A stretch of DNA of 64,000 nucleotides, taken from Bigelowiella natans CCMP2755 (Eukaryota > Cercozoa > Chlorarachniophyceae). The notes under the pieces were generated by a model. It did not search any database. It had not been told where the DNA came from and saw only the letters and a list, made by a program, of their open reading frames with translations. The position numbers were made by a program, and so were the translations under genes. This document shows, in pieces, positions 1 to 10,415 of this stretch (the first letter of the stretch is position 1; each line of letters starts with the position of its first letter). The DNA lies in the NCBI GenBank assembly GCA_000320545.1, contig ADNK01001594.1, positions 1 to 64,000 of the forward strand. Direction: 5' to 3'.

Positions 1-384
1 TGCGACTACCCAAAGTTTGTAGCTGCTGTGTAGTACATATAATTATATATATACCGTCTGACTACCTTGTCCATTTCTCTTTTCTCCTATCCTTAAGTAG
101 TTGCTAGCAGTTCTCAAAGTTCTAGTGATGATGATGGTGGAACATCTACGTCTATATCTCTTCCTGAAATAGTCTCAGCTGCTGGTGATTACTTCGAAAC
201 ACTTCGCATTCTATAAATTACATCTTTACATCGTGGTCGACTCTGTAATGAGCAACGATGCGAGCAGACATAATGACACAAGAAAATGTCAATATTTAAT
301 CGCACAGAGCTTTTTTGGGGAATCCATGAAAACTGTATCGTCAGCCCACTCATCATCAGCAAACGTCGCGATAAAGAGGAAAAG

Positions 385-387
<3 letters not shown>

Positions 388-422
<35 letters not shown>
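388..422. repeat. (CA)n microsatellite in intron
   Basis: Uninterrupted CA dinucleotide run lying in what appears to be an intron of the partial gene at the left edge. Confidence 0.9.
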
Positions 423-425
<3 letters not shown>

Positions 426-528
426 ATATTAAATATAAAGCAATACACACAGAGTTAATTTTGAGCACAGGCTAGGGGTAGAGAAACACAAGTGAAATGC
501 TCGTTTGTATCAATTTTGATTGAATCAG

Positions 529-750
529 GAGCAGATAATTGCGGATATTAAAGATCAATTCTTGAGGGAAATGATGAAGGACTATGCTACGGTACGTGTA
601 GATGTACTGAAACTTTGACGTTTAGCTTAAAAATTTTGCCTGTGTGTGTATGTGTGCGTGTGTGTGCATGTGTGTGTGGCACAGGAAGGAGCACCGGCAC
701 TTACGCTAGATGCCATTATGATCTCGTTGAAAAGGACCGAGAGATTTTGA
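529..750 (+). CDS. 3' end of an unrecognised multi-exon gene (partial)
   Basis: Two terminal exons can be supported. Exon 529-591 follows a CAG acceptor and ends at a GTACGT donor. Exon 685-750 follows an ACAG acceptor and ends in TGA. Both are phase 0 and join into a 42-residue C-terminus ending in LKRTERF, with a charged helical stretch (IIADIKDQFLREMMKDYAT) followed by a more hydrophobic segment. The intron between them carries imperfect TG repeats. An upstream coding piece may lie around 115-205 (acidic, Ser/Thr-rich reading), but its borders are unclear, and the gene begins outside the window. I do not recognise the family. Confidence 0.5.
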
Positions 751-1611
751 GAATCAATGAAAAAAAATCGTGACTGCACAGAGTCCATCCATTCCACTTT
801 CATTCGGAGTGACGAGGTCATGATCACTTGTGATCATGATTTTTGCTGTGCGCGCGCAAACGAACATGACATGTGCTAGCTAGCTAGTGCAAATACACCA
901 CCGCACGACACAACAGCAGCGCTCACATGGCACCGTGCGTGAACTGGCTACTTGCTGGTTTGCATCGCGATCAGTGTGCATTTGGACCATGCATCATGTC
1001 AGCATGATGCGTGGCGCTGTCGGGCGTGCTAGCGTGTCGCTGTGCTAGCATGGTGATCAATCGTTCGTTGAATGAGCCAATGCTTGCTTGCACGCACGTC
1101 GTGCTTGCCTGACGACAGCTGCGATGTGCATTGTGCTAGCGTGGCCGTTGACGAATGCTAGAGTGCATTTGACACGCATTAGCGCAGATGGGTGTGCATG
1201 GAACAATGTCTAGTTGTGTGCTGTGTCGGAGTGTTCGATGCACTGGACATGCTAGCATGGCTAGATAGTCTAAACAGTTTTGAACAAGTTTCACATTACT
1301 GGATCACGATGAATTCTATGCCATCGACGCTTCATGCCTAGATCGATGTGAATTTATTTTTTCGATCATGTCCAAGCTACTAGGCATCAAGCTAGCAAGC
1401 TTCAACGACTAGATGGGCTGGGGCAAATCAAGCTTTTATTGCGCAAATTTATTTATTAGTTGTATCATTGAAATATTGAATGTAAAGTTGAACGAATGTG
1501 AACATCAAATATTGATCTACTTTACAAGCTGAACATTAGAAGTTGTTTTTCAACGTTTACACCCTTCATTTTCATCCTAATTAGTTGCTTGGATCTTTGT
1601 CGATATCATTG
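751..1611. other. Convergent intergenic spacer rich in palindromic words
   Basis: No coding exon seen. The spacer separates the 3' end of a + gene from the 3' end of the - strand TIR gene. Roughly 860-1420 is crowded with GCTAGC, CTAG, CATG and TGCA words, for example tandem GCTAGCTAGCTAG near 878. The last 180 bp are AT-rich. No microsatellite is present. The same texture recurs in other spacers next to gene 3' ends. Confidence 0.6.
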
Positions 1612-3533
1612 CTACTGGCAATTGTTATTTGTGACTAGGAGAATTATGGTAGGTATAGAGGCAGCAACAGCTAAAGCTAATATCGTTATGACGAAGAAAC
1701 TCGCTCTTCGACATGTTTTATCTCTTCTACGAAGAGCCTTTGATAATTCAATAAATTCTATTTGCTCTGAAATTGGAACGGGGTGCTTGGTTTGGCCTTC
1801 TTCAAGGAAAGCTTTTGCATTTTTAAGAGCTTGACCTCGTAGCAAAAGATCTTTGCTACCTTTCTTTTTATATTCCAATGCTTTCCTACAAAGCTCAGCA
1901 TGTCTCTGCACGTAATCGAAATCACAGTGCAAGGCTAGAAGTAGCTTCTTCATCCCAGCCTCGAAATCATCGCTCTCTCTCATGAAGGTCCAGTTCATTC
2001 GTGCAATTTCTGGCCAAACATCATTATAAGGAACATCTCGATACACTACTGGAACAAGAAGCTTCCCATTTTCTTTTGCAATTTCGATCTCATCCCGGCA
2101 GAATTTTGATTCCAGATAAGGTTCCGAGATTATTGCAATGACTGCATATGCATTTTGGATCGCAACTTCTATCTGCTCTTTCCAGTCTGTCGCAGGAGGA
2201 ATGTCGTTCCAATCTATCCATGGATCGACACCATTTGCATTAAGGGCATTAACTAGTTTCTTTGCAAATTGTGTATACTTCCTACTATAGCTAATCATAA
2301 TGTCACCCTTGAAATGCTGGTAGAGTCCCATGCCTTTGATTTCAGTCACAGAGTAAGGTCGACTTTGCTGCTTCGCAAGACTAATTTTCCGCACACGGAG
2401 ATCAGTTTCATAATTGTCGGGAAGAAAGGAAGGATAAAGCTGCATCCCTTGTCGATCGACTTCAGTATTTGGTGTCGTATTTGACCTATTGCGGGTGCTA
2501 TTATTAAATTCATCTCTACCTCCTTTTTGATCTCCTCTCTTACTTTTAGAATTATAAGATTTCCAGCTTTCTATTCCCATTGCTTGAGCTCCACTCTCAG
2601 AGTTCCGACGGGCAAGGAAGGTAGCTGTTCCATTCATACCTCGGGAGGAACTAGACATGATTGGAGTGCCCCTATGCTTACTATCAAAGAGAGGATAAGG
2701 TCTTTTGAAATCAATCATGTCTGTGCCTAGTGGATCGTCGACGCTTCGAGCATACAGGGAATCATTGCCGAGTACGCTGACGGCATTACTTTTAATTTCA
2801 TCAACCATCACGTCAGGAACTTTTGGGGGAACTGAACTTTTTGAAACACTTTCTTCTCGATAAGAATTTGGATATTTCATTGAAGATTTTGGAGGAGTTT
2901 TTGGGCTTCTAGTCATAGTCCTCGGGCTTGTTGAACGAGTGACTGAATGCTGAACGGAATTGAAAGTACTTGTGCCGGTAGGGGATATTGGTGGGATAGT
3001 CTCTATTGACAACAAGTTCGTGTTCTGAAAAAGAGACGGTGCAGAACTGCTGGTATGAAGCTTCTTCTTTCCCAACAATTCGTTTGCGCTGCTATCGAGT
3101 GCACTTCCTGTGCTTTTACCGAATTTTTCCTGGGGTTTTCCAACTTCCTTTACCATTACAAAATGGACACTGTGTTTCGGGACTACATCTAATTTATGTG
3201 GGTTGTTATTAAATAACTCTAATGATGCCTCCTCGTCACCCTTATTCTTCTGGTTACTTGTCATGCTTGGTTTCCAGATCTTAGAGGACCCTAGAGCACT
3301 AACAAGACTGTCTAGCTCCTTGTTGCTATTCTGGGCCTTGTTACTATTGTTCGTTTCGTCCTCGGAGGACGCTGCAACGCTACTCATTCGAGTGCCATTG
3401 CTGTTGCCAGTTGTAAAATTAGTACTACTGCCTCCAGAAGTACAGCGAGGGACATTATTGGAGGAACGTCTACCCTCGGCTTCCTCACCGTCCAGCCCCA
3501 TAGGTGATATATGTGCCGATGTATCAATTGCTG
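1612..3533 (-). CDS. TIR-domain protein with C-terminal membrane anchor
   Basis: One long open frame of about 640 residues. The first ~400 are Ser/Thr/Asn-rich and look disordered. A TIR domain follows at about residues 415-545: it starts with a DIMISYSR box and carries the S-x2-C-x2-E arrangement (S484, C487, E490), in which the Glu matches the catalytic residue of NAD-cleaving TIRs. Next comes a helical linker with LLLRG, an FLEE-like stretch and FIELSKALRRR (about 568-612), a pattern I know from bacterial TIR proteins that carry a membrane segment and WD40 repeats. A single hydrophobic segment (about 621-643) ends the protein, with no WD40 repeats after it. The 5' end is uncertain: a pyrimidine tract plus CAG at about 3534-3536 looks like an acceptor, so a first exon probably lies upstream; otherwise translation starts at Met20 of this frame. 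Role (NADase or adaptor signalling, perhaps at a membrane) is inferred. Confidence 0.85.
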
Positions 3534-3559
3534 GAAGGACAGAGGCAAGAGAACACACG

Positions 3560-4160
3560 TATCATCCTATTGATAGAAACTTATAAATGAAGGCGGAAAC
3601 TTCTTCGCGTCAACGTACGATTGAGTGCTGCAGAACATCTCAACGGCGAATACTTTCTTCCAAATCCTGGAACGTATGACTGAAAGTAATAAAAAGAGAC
3701 AAATATCAAATTGGCACTAAGTACAAGGTTCATGTCGCAGATGTGAAACGCAGGACAATGAACCCTTGCTACACCTGCACCTACTTTTTCTACTCGTGTT
3801 CCCGCAATGTGAACATGCTAGCATGGCAAAACAAAGAGTACAATCATTCGTTTGTGGCAATCCAGTGCGTTGATCCTCCTCCTTCTTCCGGTCCACGGAA
3901 ACACTTCATTCATCGTCATTTACTCGCATGCTAGCATGGTCTGTTCACGTGTCCATTGCATGTGGTCATGCACGTCATCATTGATGACGCACAGAACCAG
4001 AGAACCTGACTCACTGGACCTTCTGTTCGCGATTGCATCGCCCAAATTGCACAGTGCACGACAGGCACAACAGTGGCACGTCAGAACAAGCAGCCTTCGT
4101 CGACAGCCACAAAACGGCACATCGATCGCGCATGACCGTGGTGCACGTCGTGCACGTCTC
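3560..4160. other. Spacer upstream of TIR gene, retroelement insertion target
   Basis: Probably holds the TIR gene's first exon and promoter (3560-3740), but no start can be fixed. From about 3740 to 4160 it contains scattered GCTAGC, GTGCAC and CACGTC words like the other spacers. It ends at the left junction of the retrotransposon, with the 4-bp target copy TCTC at 4157-4160. Confidence 0.5.
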
Positions 4161-4486
4161 TGTAGCGCGTACCACTACGCGGGCACAAGTCACGTGCGAC
4201 AACAAAGGGGTTGTCGCGGATATAGAATATAGATAACGTAGATATTAATACAGCATAGGCACGTGGGTTCCGGCGGGACTCATGGCAGCACACCGGAAGT
4301 GTGCTGCCCCACGTGCGGCGGCATTCGCGAAAGCTTCGCGAATGATTACGCAGTGCACGATTTAATAAAAATATAATCTTTAATAAAAATAAACACAACT
4401 CTTCAAAAGGAAGCAAACGTGCCTTTCCCCCCCCCTGCCTACTTGTGCACGTAGCGCCTCGGCCTGTGAACACCTTACGCGCAACA
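4161..4486 (+). repeat. 5' LTR of the retrotransposon
   Basis: 326 bp, TG...CA ends, matching 9551-9876 base for base by eye. Contains an inner inverted repeat around CACACCGGAAGTGTG, a second around TTCGCGAAAGCTTCGCGAA, AATAAA-type polyadenylation motifs (about 4363-4390) and a run of Cs near 4427. Promoter elements are not certain; the TATAGAATATAGATA stretch near 4220 is a candidate. Confidence 0.95.
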
Positions 4487-4491
4487 ACCTT

Positions 4492-4510
4492 TGGCTTCCA
4501 CACACGGGAA
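4492..4510 (+). other. Putative primer-binding site
   Basis: Starts with TGG six bases inside the 5' LTR, as expected for pairing with a tRNA 3' CCA end. The following bases (CTTCCACACACGGGAA) were not matched to a known tRNA here, so the primer is unknown. Confidence 0.4.
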
Positions 4511-4525
4511 ACGATTTGACTAACA

Positions 4526-7500
4526 ATGTCACAGCAGCTAGAAGAACAGCAGGACTTTGGCTCGCAGGCCGTGCAAGGGCACGAGCAGAAACAGGAAAGG
4601 AAGGGCGATACGGACGCTAAGGAAGGAGGAGGAACACCTCCACAGGCACCGCCGGGACCAGCACCCGGGATTAAGAAAGCAGATGCAGCAGCAGAGGCAC
4701 TGGAGAACTTCTACGAGGCGGACGACGAGGACGTGGCCGCCGAAAGCAAGAAGGTCGTAATGGCATTACGAGCCTTGCGACCCAGGGCGAGCAACTACGC
4801 CAAACTGAAAGTATCGATAGAATACAAGTATCAGACACATGATGTTTGGGCAGCTATCATGCAGGACATCATGGATTACGAAGCAGACTTACCTCCAGAG
4901 TGGGCAGCTTTGTTTAGGAACGACGGGGGTCTGGGCGCCTCGCGGGGGACGACCCAGAGCACCGTCAAGCAGCAGCAGCCGGTACAGCGGAACACCCAGT
5001 TCATGTCTGTTAAAACAGCACCGGTTATGATAACGAAATACAACGGGAAAAGAGGTGAGGCAAGGAGGTGGTGGAAGAACGCTAGGAGTATACTCTGCGA
5101 CTTTACCCCTAACCCCACCGAAAACGACAAGCTCAAATGGCTAGCTATAATAAAGCAAGCCATGGACCTTTACGAGACAGGCAGGACCCGGATCAGGCAG
5201 CTAGAGAAAATACACACTACAGTTAGTGGGCTACGAGACGTTGAGGCGATAATGAAGGCTTTTGTAAATGAACAGGATGCTAACTCCCTACCCCAGGCTA
5301 TTAGAAAATACAGAGCAATGATGCAGCATGAGAGAGAACCTGTTAGAGACTTTGCCACGCGCTTCCAGGATATGATCGACGAACTACATGATTTTAATTA
5401 CAACACAGGTGATGATCAGGCAAGGTTTGAAGAGTTCAAGTTAAAGATAAAGGAATCCACTTACGTTACGGAGAAAGGCTACACCACGATGGAGGCAGCA
5501 GTGCAGGCTATATCCCTACGCGAGCAGGAGCAGGACCGCAAGTTTACCAGCCCTAAGGTACCTGGCATAGGAAACATTAACGCTATTAAGCCGCAGCGAG
5601 ACTGGTACAAGGACAGGGAAGGTAACCGACGTTGCGGATACTGCTCACGTAAAGGGAAACACACCGCTAAAGACTGCAGAGACAGGAAAGAAGGACGACC
5701 CAGGATGACGATCAGGCAGCTCAACGAACACTACGAGAAGTTAAAGAGAAAGAAAGGCAGAGGACAAGGATATAACAACAGCAAATGGCAAGGCAGCAAC
5801 AACGGGAAGAACAATAAATATAAGAACAAAAAGCAGAACAGTATCAATGCTATACAGCAGCAGATAAACGGAATATTAGATCACCTTAAGCAGGCGCCGA
5901 CGAAGACAGCAGTACCAGCAACGCAGGACCAAGACAAGCCCATGACCCTAGACGACATAAAGAACTTAGGAGTATGCAACATTAATGACGAAGACGCTAA
6001 CAGGACTATCAAAGTTGCTATGACCAAGGTTAAAGTTAAAGACAGCTACGGAGACTACAAGAAACTACCTGCCCTTTGGGATAGTGGCAGCATGCCGAAG
6101 TCCTTCATAAGCCTAAGCACAGTAAGAAGGTTAGGACTATTGGATCAAGTGACTAAGAAAGAACGTAAATATGCTCAAGCAGACGGAAGCTCTTCCATGA
6201 AGACCGTCGGTGAGCTAATGCTAAAGCTACAGATACCTGGCAGCGACGCGGAGACCCAAATCAAGACCCGAGTAGCCATGACTTTATCCATGGAACTACT
6301 CCTCGGACAGGATGCCCTAGAAAAATTAGGGGGGATCATATCATTCTACAATCACAAGATATACTTTGCTAAGTTGCCAAAGAAGTCAGGCAGGACCATC
6401 AGCCAGAACATGATACGGCTTGACGAGTGGACCTCTGAGTCAAGCGTTAATGCGTTAGAGTTTATGGACCTAGCGGACAACAAGCTACCTACACCTACCG
6501 AGCTACGGAAGAAGAACCCCGGCAAGACCATCCGACAGATAACGGAGCTACTGGACAAGACCCCCCCAGCTGATGATTGGGATATCGACAAAGGCAAAAA
6601 GTACATTAATAAAATATTAAACGAGAAGTACTCTGACATCACCAAGCCGACGACGAAGCCCTCCAGCAAGCTTACCCCAGTAAAGATCGAGCTAAAGAAG
6701 GGATACGAAGAGTGCATCATCAATGACCCAGAACATAGGCGACCGGAAGCGGACTGGGAAAAGATAGAGTGGCAGATCAATGAATGGGCAAAGGAAGGGA
6801 AGATAGAGCCAAGCAACTCACCATGGAACGTGAGACATGTGCTAGCTAAGAAACCTACTTACCCTTTCTTCCGCCTGGCGCACAACTTCATCCGCCACAA
6901 CCGAGTAATAAAGAGGATCCAGACACCTACACCAAGGATAGATGACGTTATTGAACACGTCATAGGATACAAATACTACTCTTCCCTAGATAAAAATGAA
7001 TCATACATGCAGACACCCATCCACAAAACCTCCCGCCCCATTACCGCGTTCTCCAGCAGGCACAGGAAGTGGCACTTCGTCGTATTCCCTTACGGCCTAA
7101 GCATATCAGGGGATGCGTTCAGTAGTCAGAACTACAGGGCATACACACATGATGGGATGGCGTCTGTGTTGTGGGTGTTTGTGTTTGTGTATGTGGATGA
7201 TGACATAATATGTACCAACACAGTCGTCGCTCAGATCTTCCTCCTGGAAAATATATTTATTAGGTTTGCACACTTCGGTTTTACTATTAGACTGCAGAAG
7301 TGTACATTCCTAGCTACAAGAATCAAGTGGTGTGGATATTACCTGGAGCAAGGCCGCATCACCCCAAACCCCGAGAAAGTAGCAGCACTACAGCAAGCCC
7401 CTAAACCTAAGAATGCAAAGGAGTTAAAGTCATTCTTGCAGACTGCAGCTTGGATACTACGTAGGTTCTCCCCTACCTACGCTAGGACTGCAGCTGCTTT

Positions 7501-9499
7501 TACTACTGCTTACCGGAAGGAGAACTCTGTAGGCCTCAGCTTCGCTAAGGTGTGGGCCAAGGCTGGCCTTGATGCCCACTTCGATAACCTAATAAAGTTA
7601 TGCAGCAACACCCTATTGAATGCTAAGCTAGACACTACTAGACCAGCTACCCTATGGACAGACTGGTCTAAGCTAGGTATGGCCGCTGTACTTACCCAAG
7701 ACCAGCAGATCATACGGGTGTGGGGCAGGGCCTGCACAGCAGCTGAGGCCAAGTACAGCCCTACAAAAGGAGAGTATAAAGCCATGACTGAGGCGCAGAG
7801 GAAACTAAGACACTACCTGCTGTCGGTGCCCAGCTTCACCTTAATGACTGACCACAAGCCCCTCCTAGGCATCGACCGCAAGCTCGAAGCGCCTAACGAT
7901 GAGTATGCAGCTATGAGGGCGGACACGGAAGAGTTTAGGGACAAGAGGACAGTGGTCTACGCACCAGGAGACAAGCAGCTTGCTGACTATTTCAGCAGGC
8001 TGTTCGAAAAGAAAGTCCCTACCCAGGTCACCCCTATGGTTAACGCGATTACCTTCGAGGACGGCGACTTCCTGCCTGAGCCAGAGGAGCTCCAGCACCT
8101 TCAAGAACACCTGGATAAATACAAACACAAGCATGAGGTACTTAGTGATAGGATATATGTATACACTAATAATGTTAGGCGTACCTACGTGCCACGGCGG
8201 ACCAGGGGAGCCCTTCTCTTTACCGCCCATGGACCTGCACACGTAGGAGAAAACCATATCACTGCTCTACTCTACCATTACTACTGGCCCTACAAGCTAA
8301 AAGAGATAAGGACATACCTGCGTGGCTGCAGGTGCTCCAGCTTGAAGGCGGCAGGCGTCGCCACCAAGGAGTCCAGCAAGAGCCGTGCATCTAAGAAAAT
8401 CAAAGCAAGGAACTTCTTAGATATCGTGCAAATTGATGTTTATAAGTACGATGGCTATCACTACCTTACCTTCGTTGATGTGGCCACTGGAAAGTGCTGG
8501 GTTAAAAAGATTATCAAGGTCAACGTTGCTAAGAAGAACAAAGGCTTATATAAGCAGAGGCTTACTAACTGCTACCGTACCTGGGAGTCTGAGCTCCAGG
8601 CTATCCCTGATGAAGTTAGCATAAACAAGATACCAAAGAAGTTACATGTGGATAATGAGACCTCTCTTCTACAGCTACCACACCCTAATATTGATGCCTC
8701 ACCTGTATACTATGCCCAGTCCAACTCCAAGGTAGAGCGACTCCACCGCACCTTGGCCAACCTAAGCAGGATAAATAGCACCACACCAGACAAGATACAA
8801 GGGTTAGTAAACGACACCTTCACGTCTGGGGGAGGTATCAAGGATAAGGAGAGGGAAGAAGGCGACGACAACGACGACGATACCGAGAGCGAAGACGAGA
8901 AGGTCCCGTACGATGGCCGAGTTCTAAAGGAAGGACAGTATGTTAGGGCCAAGGTAAATCTGAGATCGAGAAATAAACAAGACCCCTTCTGGGGTGGCGT
9001 TGCAAAGGTTACCGAGAGGAAGGGGAGGAAGCAGTACTACATCTATGATGGGAACAGGGTCACCTTGCGCCACATCAGTCACCTAAAGAATTATGATATC
9101 GGTGAGAAGCTCCTAGAGGATGTTAAAGTAAACCCTACTGTGTGGGAGCGAGCAATGCCTTGTTTAGGACCCCGACCTAAGTTCGATGTGGAATATGGAA
9201 ACAATAAGGTCAGGGTGAACGACGATTGGCGCATGAAGATTGTCTATCTAGGCTACCCTGGATTACGAAATATGGAGAGGGTAGCTATGAAAATAAAGGA
9301 CGGAAAATATCAGCTACTCTACCTAGCTGTTCCCGACTTACCCTTTGAGCACTGGTATAAGGTCCTGGGGGACCTTGATGCAGAGGGCTGGTATGGACAC
9401 GAACCTAAGGACGAAGGTGAGTTCTGGGTAAGCGACAAAGGAGATAAGGTTAGAGAGGAATCTATTACCTGGTGGTTGGTGAAGTTCCGAAAGCGATGA
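4526..9499 (+). CDS. Gag-Pol polyprotein of Ty3/gypsy-type retrotransposon
   Basis: Single 1657-residue frame, no stop or frameshift. The gag part runs to about 480 and has a zinc-knuckle-like C-x2-C-x5-H-x4-C starting at C370, one residue longer than the usual spacing. An aspartic protease DSG lies at 519-521. Reverse transcriptase follows, with YVDD at 889-892, then RNase H with its conserved acidic residues, including TDHKPLL. The integrase core has D1304, D1376 and E1404; the D-to-E gap is 27 residues against 35 in typical members, and the N-terminal zinc finger shows C-x-C where C-x2-C is usual. A basic C-terminal region follows. Gag and Pol are fused in frame without a visible slippage site. 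Activity cannot be judged, but the intact frame and identical LTRs suggest recent mobility, in cis or in trans. Confidence 0.95.
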   Translation: MSQQLEEQQDFGSQAVQGHEQKQERKGDTDAKEGGGTPPQAPPGPAPGIKKADAAAEALENFYEADDEDVAAESKKVVMALRALRPRASNYAKLKVSIEYKYQTHDVWAAIMQDIMDYEADLPPEWAALFRNDGGLGASRGTTQSTVKQQQPVQRNTQFMSVKTAPVMITKYNGKRGEARRWWKNARSILCDFTPNPTENDKLKWLAIIKQAMDLYETGRTRIRQLEKIHTTVSGLRDVEAIMKAFVNEQDANSLPQAIRKYRAMMQHEREPVRDFATRFQDMIDELHDFNYNTGDDQARFEEFKLKIKESTYVTEKGYTTMEAAVQAISLREQEQDRKFTSPKVPGIGNINAIKPQRDWYKDREGNRRCGYCSRKGKHTAKDCRDRKEGRPRMTIRQLNEHYEKLKRKKGRGQGYNNSKWQGSNNGKNNKYKNKKQNSINAIQQQINGILDHLKQAPTKTAVPATQDQDKPMTLDDIKNLGVCNINDEDANRTIKVAMTKVKVKDSYGDYKKLPALWDSGSMPKSFISLSTVRRLGLLDQVTKKERKYAQADGSSSMKTVGELMLKLQIPGSDAETQIKTRVAMTLSMELLLGQDALEKLGGIISFYNHKIYFAKLPKKSGRTISQNMIRLDEWTSESSVNALEFMDLADNKLPTPTELRKKNPGKTIRQITELLDKTPPADDWDIDKGKKYINKILNEKYSDITKPTTKPSSKLTPVKIELKKGYEECIINDPEHRRPEADWEKIEWQINEWAKEGKIEPSNSPWNVRHVLAKKPTYPFFRLAHNFIRHNRVIKRIQTPTPRIDDVIEHVIGYKYYSSLDKNESYMQTPIHKTSRPITAFSSRHRKWHFVVFPYGLSISGDAFSSQNYRAYTHDGMASVLWVFVFVYVDDDIICTNTVVAQIFLLENIFIRFAHFGFTIRLQKCTFLATRIKWCGYYLEQGRITPNPEKVAALQQAPKPKNAKELKSFLQTAAWILRRFSPTYARTAAAFTTAYRKENSVGLSFAKVWAKAGLDAHFDNLIKLCSNTLLNAKLDTTRPATLWTDWSKLGMAAVLTQDQQIIRVWGRACTAAEAKYSPTKGEYKAMTEAQRKLRHYLLSVPSFTLMTDHKPLLGIDRKLEAPNDEYAAMRADTEEFRDKRTVVYAPGDKQLADYFSRLFEKKVPTQVTPMVNAITFEDGDFLPEPEELQHLQEHLDKYKHKHEVLSDRIYVYTNNVRRTYVPRRTRGALLFTAHGPAHVGENHITALLYHYYWPYKLKEIRTYLRGCRCSSLKAAGVATKESSKSRASKKIKARNFLDIVQIDVYKYDGYHYLTFVDVATGKCWVKKIIKVNVAKKNKGLYKQRLTNCYRTWESELQAIPDEVSINKIPKKLHVDNETSLLQLPHPNIDASPVYYAQSNSKVERLHRTLANLSRINSTTPDKIQGLVNDTFTSGGGIKDKEREEGDDNDDDTESEDEKVPYDGRVLKEGQYVRAKVNLRSRNKQDPFWGGVAKVTERKGRKQYYIYDGNRVTLRHISHLKNYDIGEKLLEDVKVNPTVWERAMPCLGPRPKFDVEYGNNKVRVNDDWRMKIVYLGYPGLRNMERVAMKIKDGKYQLLYLAVPDLPFEHWYKVLGDLDAEGWYGHEPKDEGEFWVSDKGDKVREESITWWLVKFRKR

Positions 9500-9540
9500 A
9501 GGTCTAAGGGAATAAGGAAGGAAGGAAGGAGCAACGTGAC

Positions 9541-9550
9541 TTGGGGGAGG
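9541..9550 (+). other. Polypurine tract before 3' LTR
   Basis: The G-rich run TTGGGGGAGG abuts the 3' LTR, the expected position for plus-strand priming. A GGAAGGAAGGAAGG purine stretch lies a little upstream (about 9515-9529). Confidence 0.7.
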
Positions 9551-9876
9551 TGTAGCGCGTACCACTACGCGGGCACAAGTCACGTGCGACAACAAAGGGG
9601 TTGTCGCGGATATAGAATATAGATAACGTAGATATTAATACAGCATAGGCACGTGGGTTCCGGCGGGACTCATGGCAGCACACCGGAAGTGTGCTGCCCC
9701 ACGTGCGGCGGCATTCGCGAAAGCTTCGCGAATGATTACGCAGTGCACGATTTAATAAAAATATAATCTTTAATAAAAATAAACACAACTCTTCAAAAGG
9801 AAGCAAACGTGCCTTTCCCCCCCCCTGCCTACTTGTGCACGTAGCGCCTCGGCCTGTGAACACCTTACGCGCAACA
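9551..9876 (+). repeat. 3' LTR of the retrotransposon
   Basis: Identical by eye to the 5' LTR (4161-4486). Followed directly by TCTC, the right copy of the presumed target-site duplication. Confidence 0.95.
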
Positions 9877-9880
9877 TCTC

Positions 9881-10415
9881 ACTGCCGTGCTAGCGTGTGA
9901 CCAAGCAGCATTGCATGCACAAGCATGCACGCATCGTTGCACCGCAGCACTGCACTGCTAGACTTCAGACTGTCACTGCTGAACTGGCTAGCTCTGTTAT
10001 ACTGTGCTGCATGATGCAACTTTGTGCACGAGGTGACATGTGGACATGTCATGCATGGACACATAGCTAGATAGCTTGTCCCCACAATGATCTGCTGATC
10101 AACTGCTTCAGCTGCCAAAGTGATTTTCAAGTCCGAACAATGCACAAATCCAAATCATCAGTCTAGCAGTGTGAAGAAAGGAACGCACGTGCGCTGCCAC
10201 GACGATAGTGTGAAGCTGCACGTGCAACGACAATCGAATGTGCCACACATCTAGCCTGCAAATGCGTGCCATTGCAGCGCAGCAACTTTGTGCACGTGAA
10301 ATCACAAGTCTCAATTGTCATGACTCATCAGAATGTCAAGCAGATCTAGAGATTTAGTAAACCCAATGTTGACATCTCCCTTTGCGAGCAAGCATTTAGC
10401 CGCAGCCTAAACTCA
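9881..10415. other. Spacer continuing the palindromic-word texture
   Basis: Non-coding. Continues the sequence interrupted by the retrotransposon, with repeated GCTAGC, CATGCA, GTGCACG and TGCATG words up to about 10330. Lies downstream of the sialidase-like gene (tandem arrangement with the TIR gene). Confidence 0.5.

Larger units (their letters stand above)
4161..9876 (+). mobile_element. Complete Ty3/gypsy-type LTR retrotransposon
   Basis: A 5716-bp element bounded by two 326-bp LTRs that begin TG and end CA and are identical by eye over their full length. The flanking 4-bp direct repeat TCTC (4157-4160 and 9877-9880) fits a target-site duplication. A putative primer-binding site lies just inside the 5' LTR and a purine tract just before the 3' LTR. 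A single uninterrupted gag-pol frame fills the interior. Order protease, reverse transcriptase, RNase H, integrase places it with Ty3/gypsy (Metaviridae-type) rather than copia elements. Identical LTRs point to a very recent insertion. Confidence 0.95.

Noticed and set aside
3110-3586. 158-residue Leu-rich + strand frame
   Set aside because: Antisense shadow of the Ser/Asn-rich part of the TIR gene.
4081-4503. 140-residue - strand frame across the 5' LTR
   Set aside because: The same frame recurs in the 3' LTR (9504-9863) because the LTRs are copies; no protein family and it overlaps regulatory LTR sequence.
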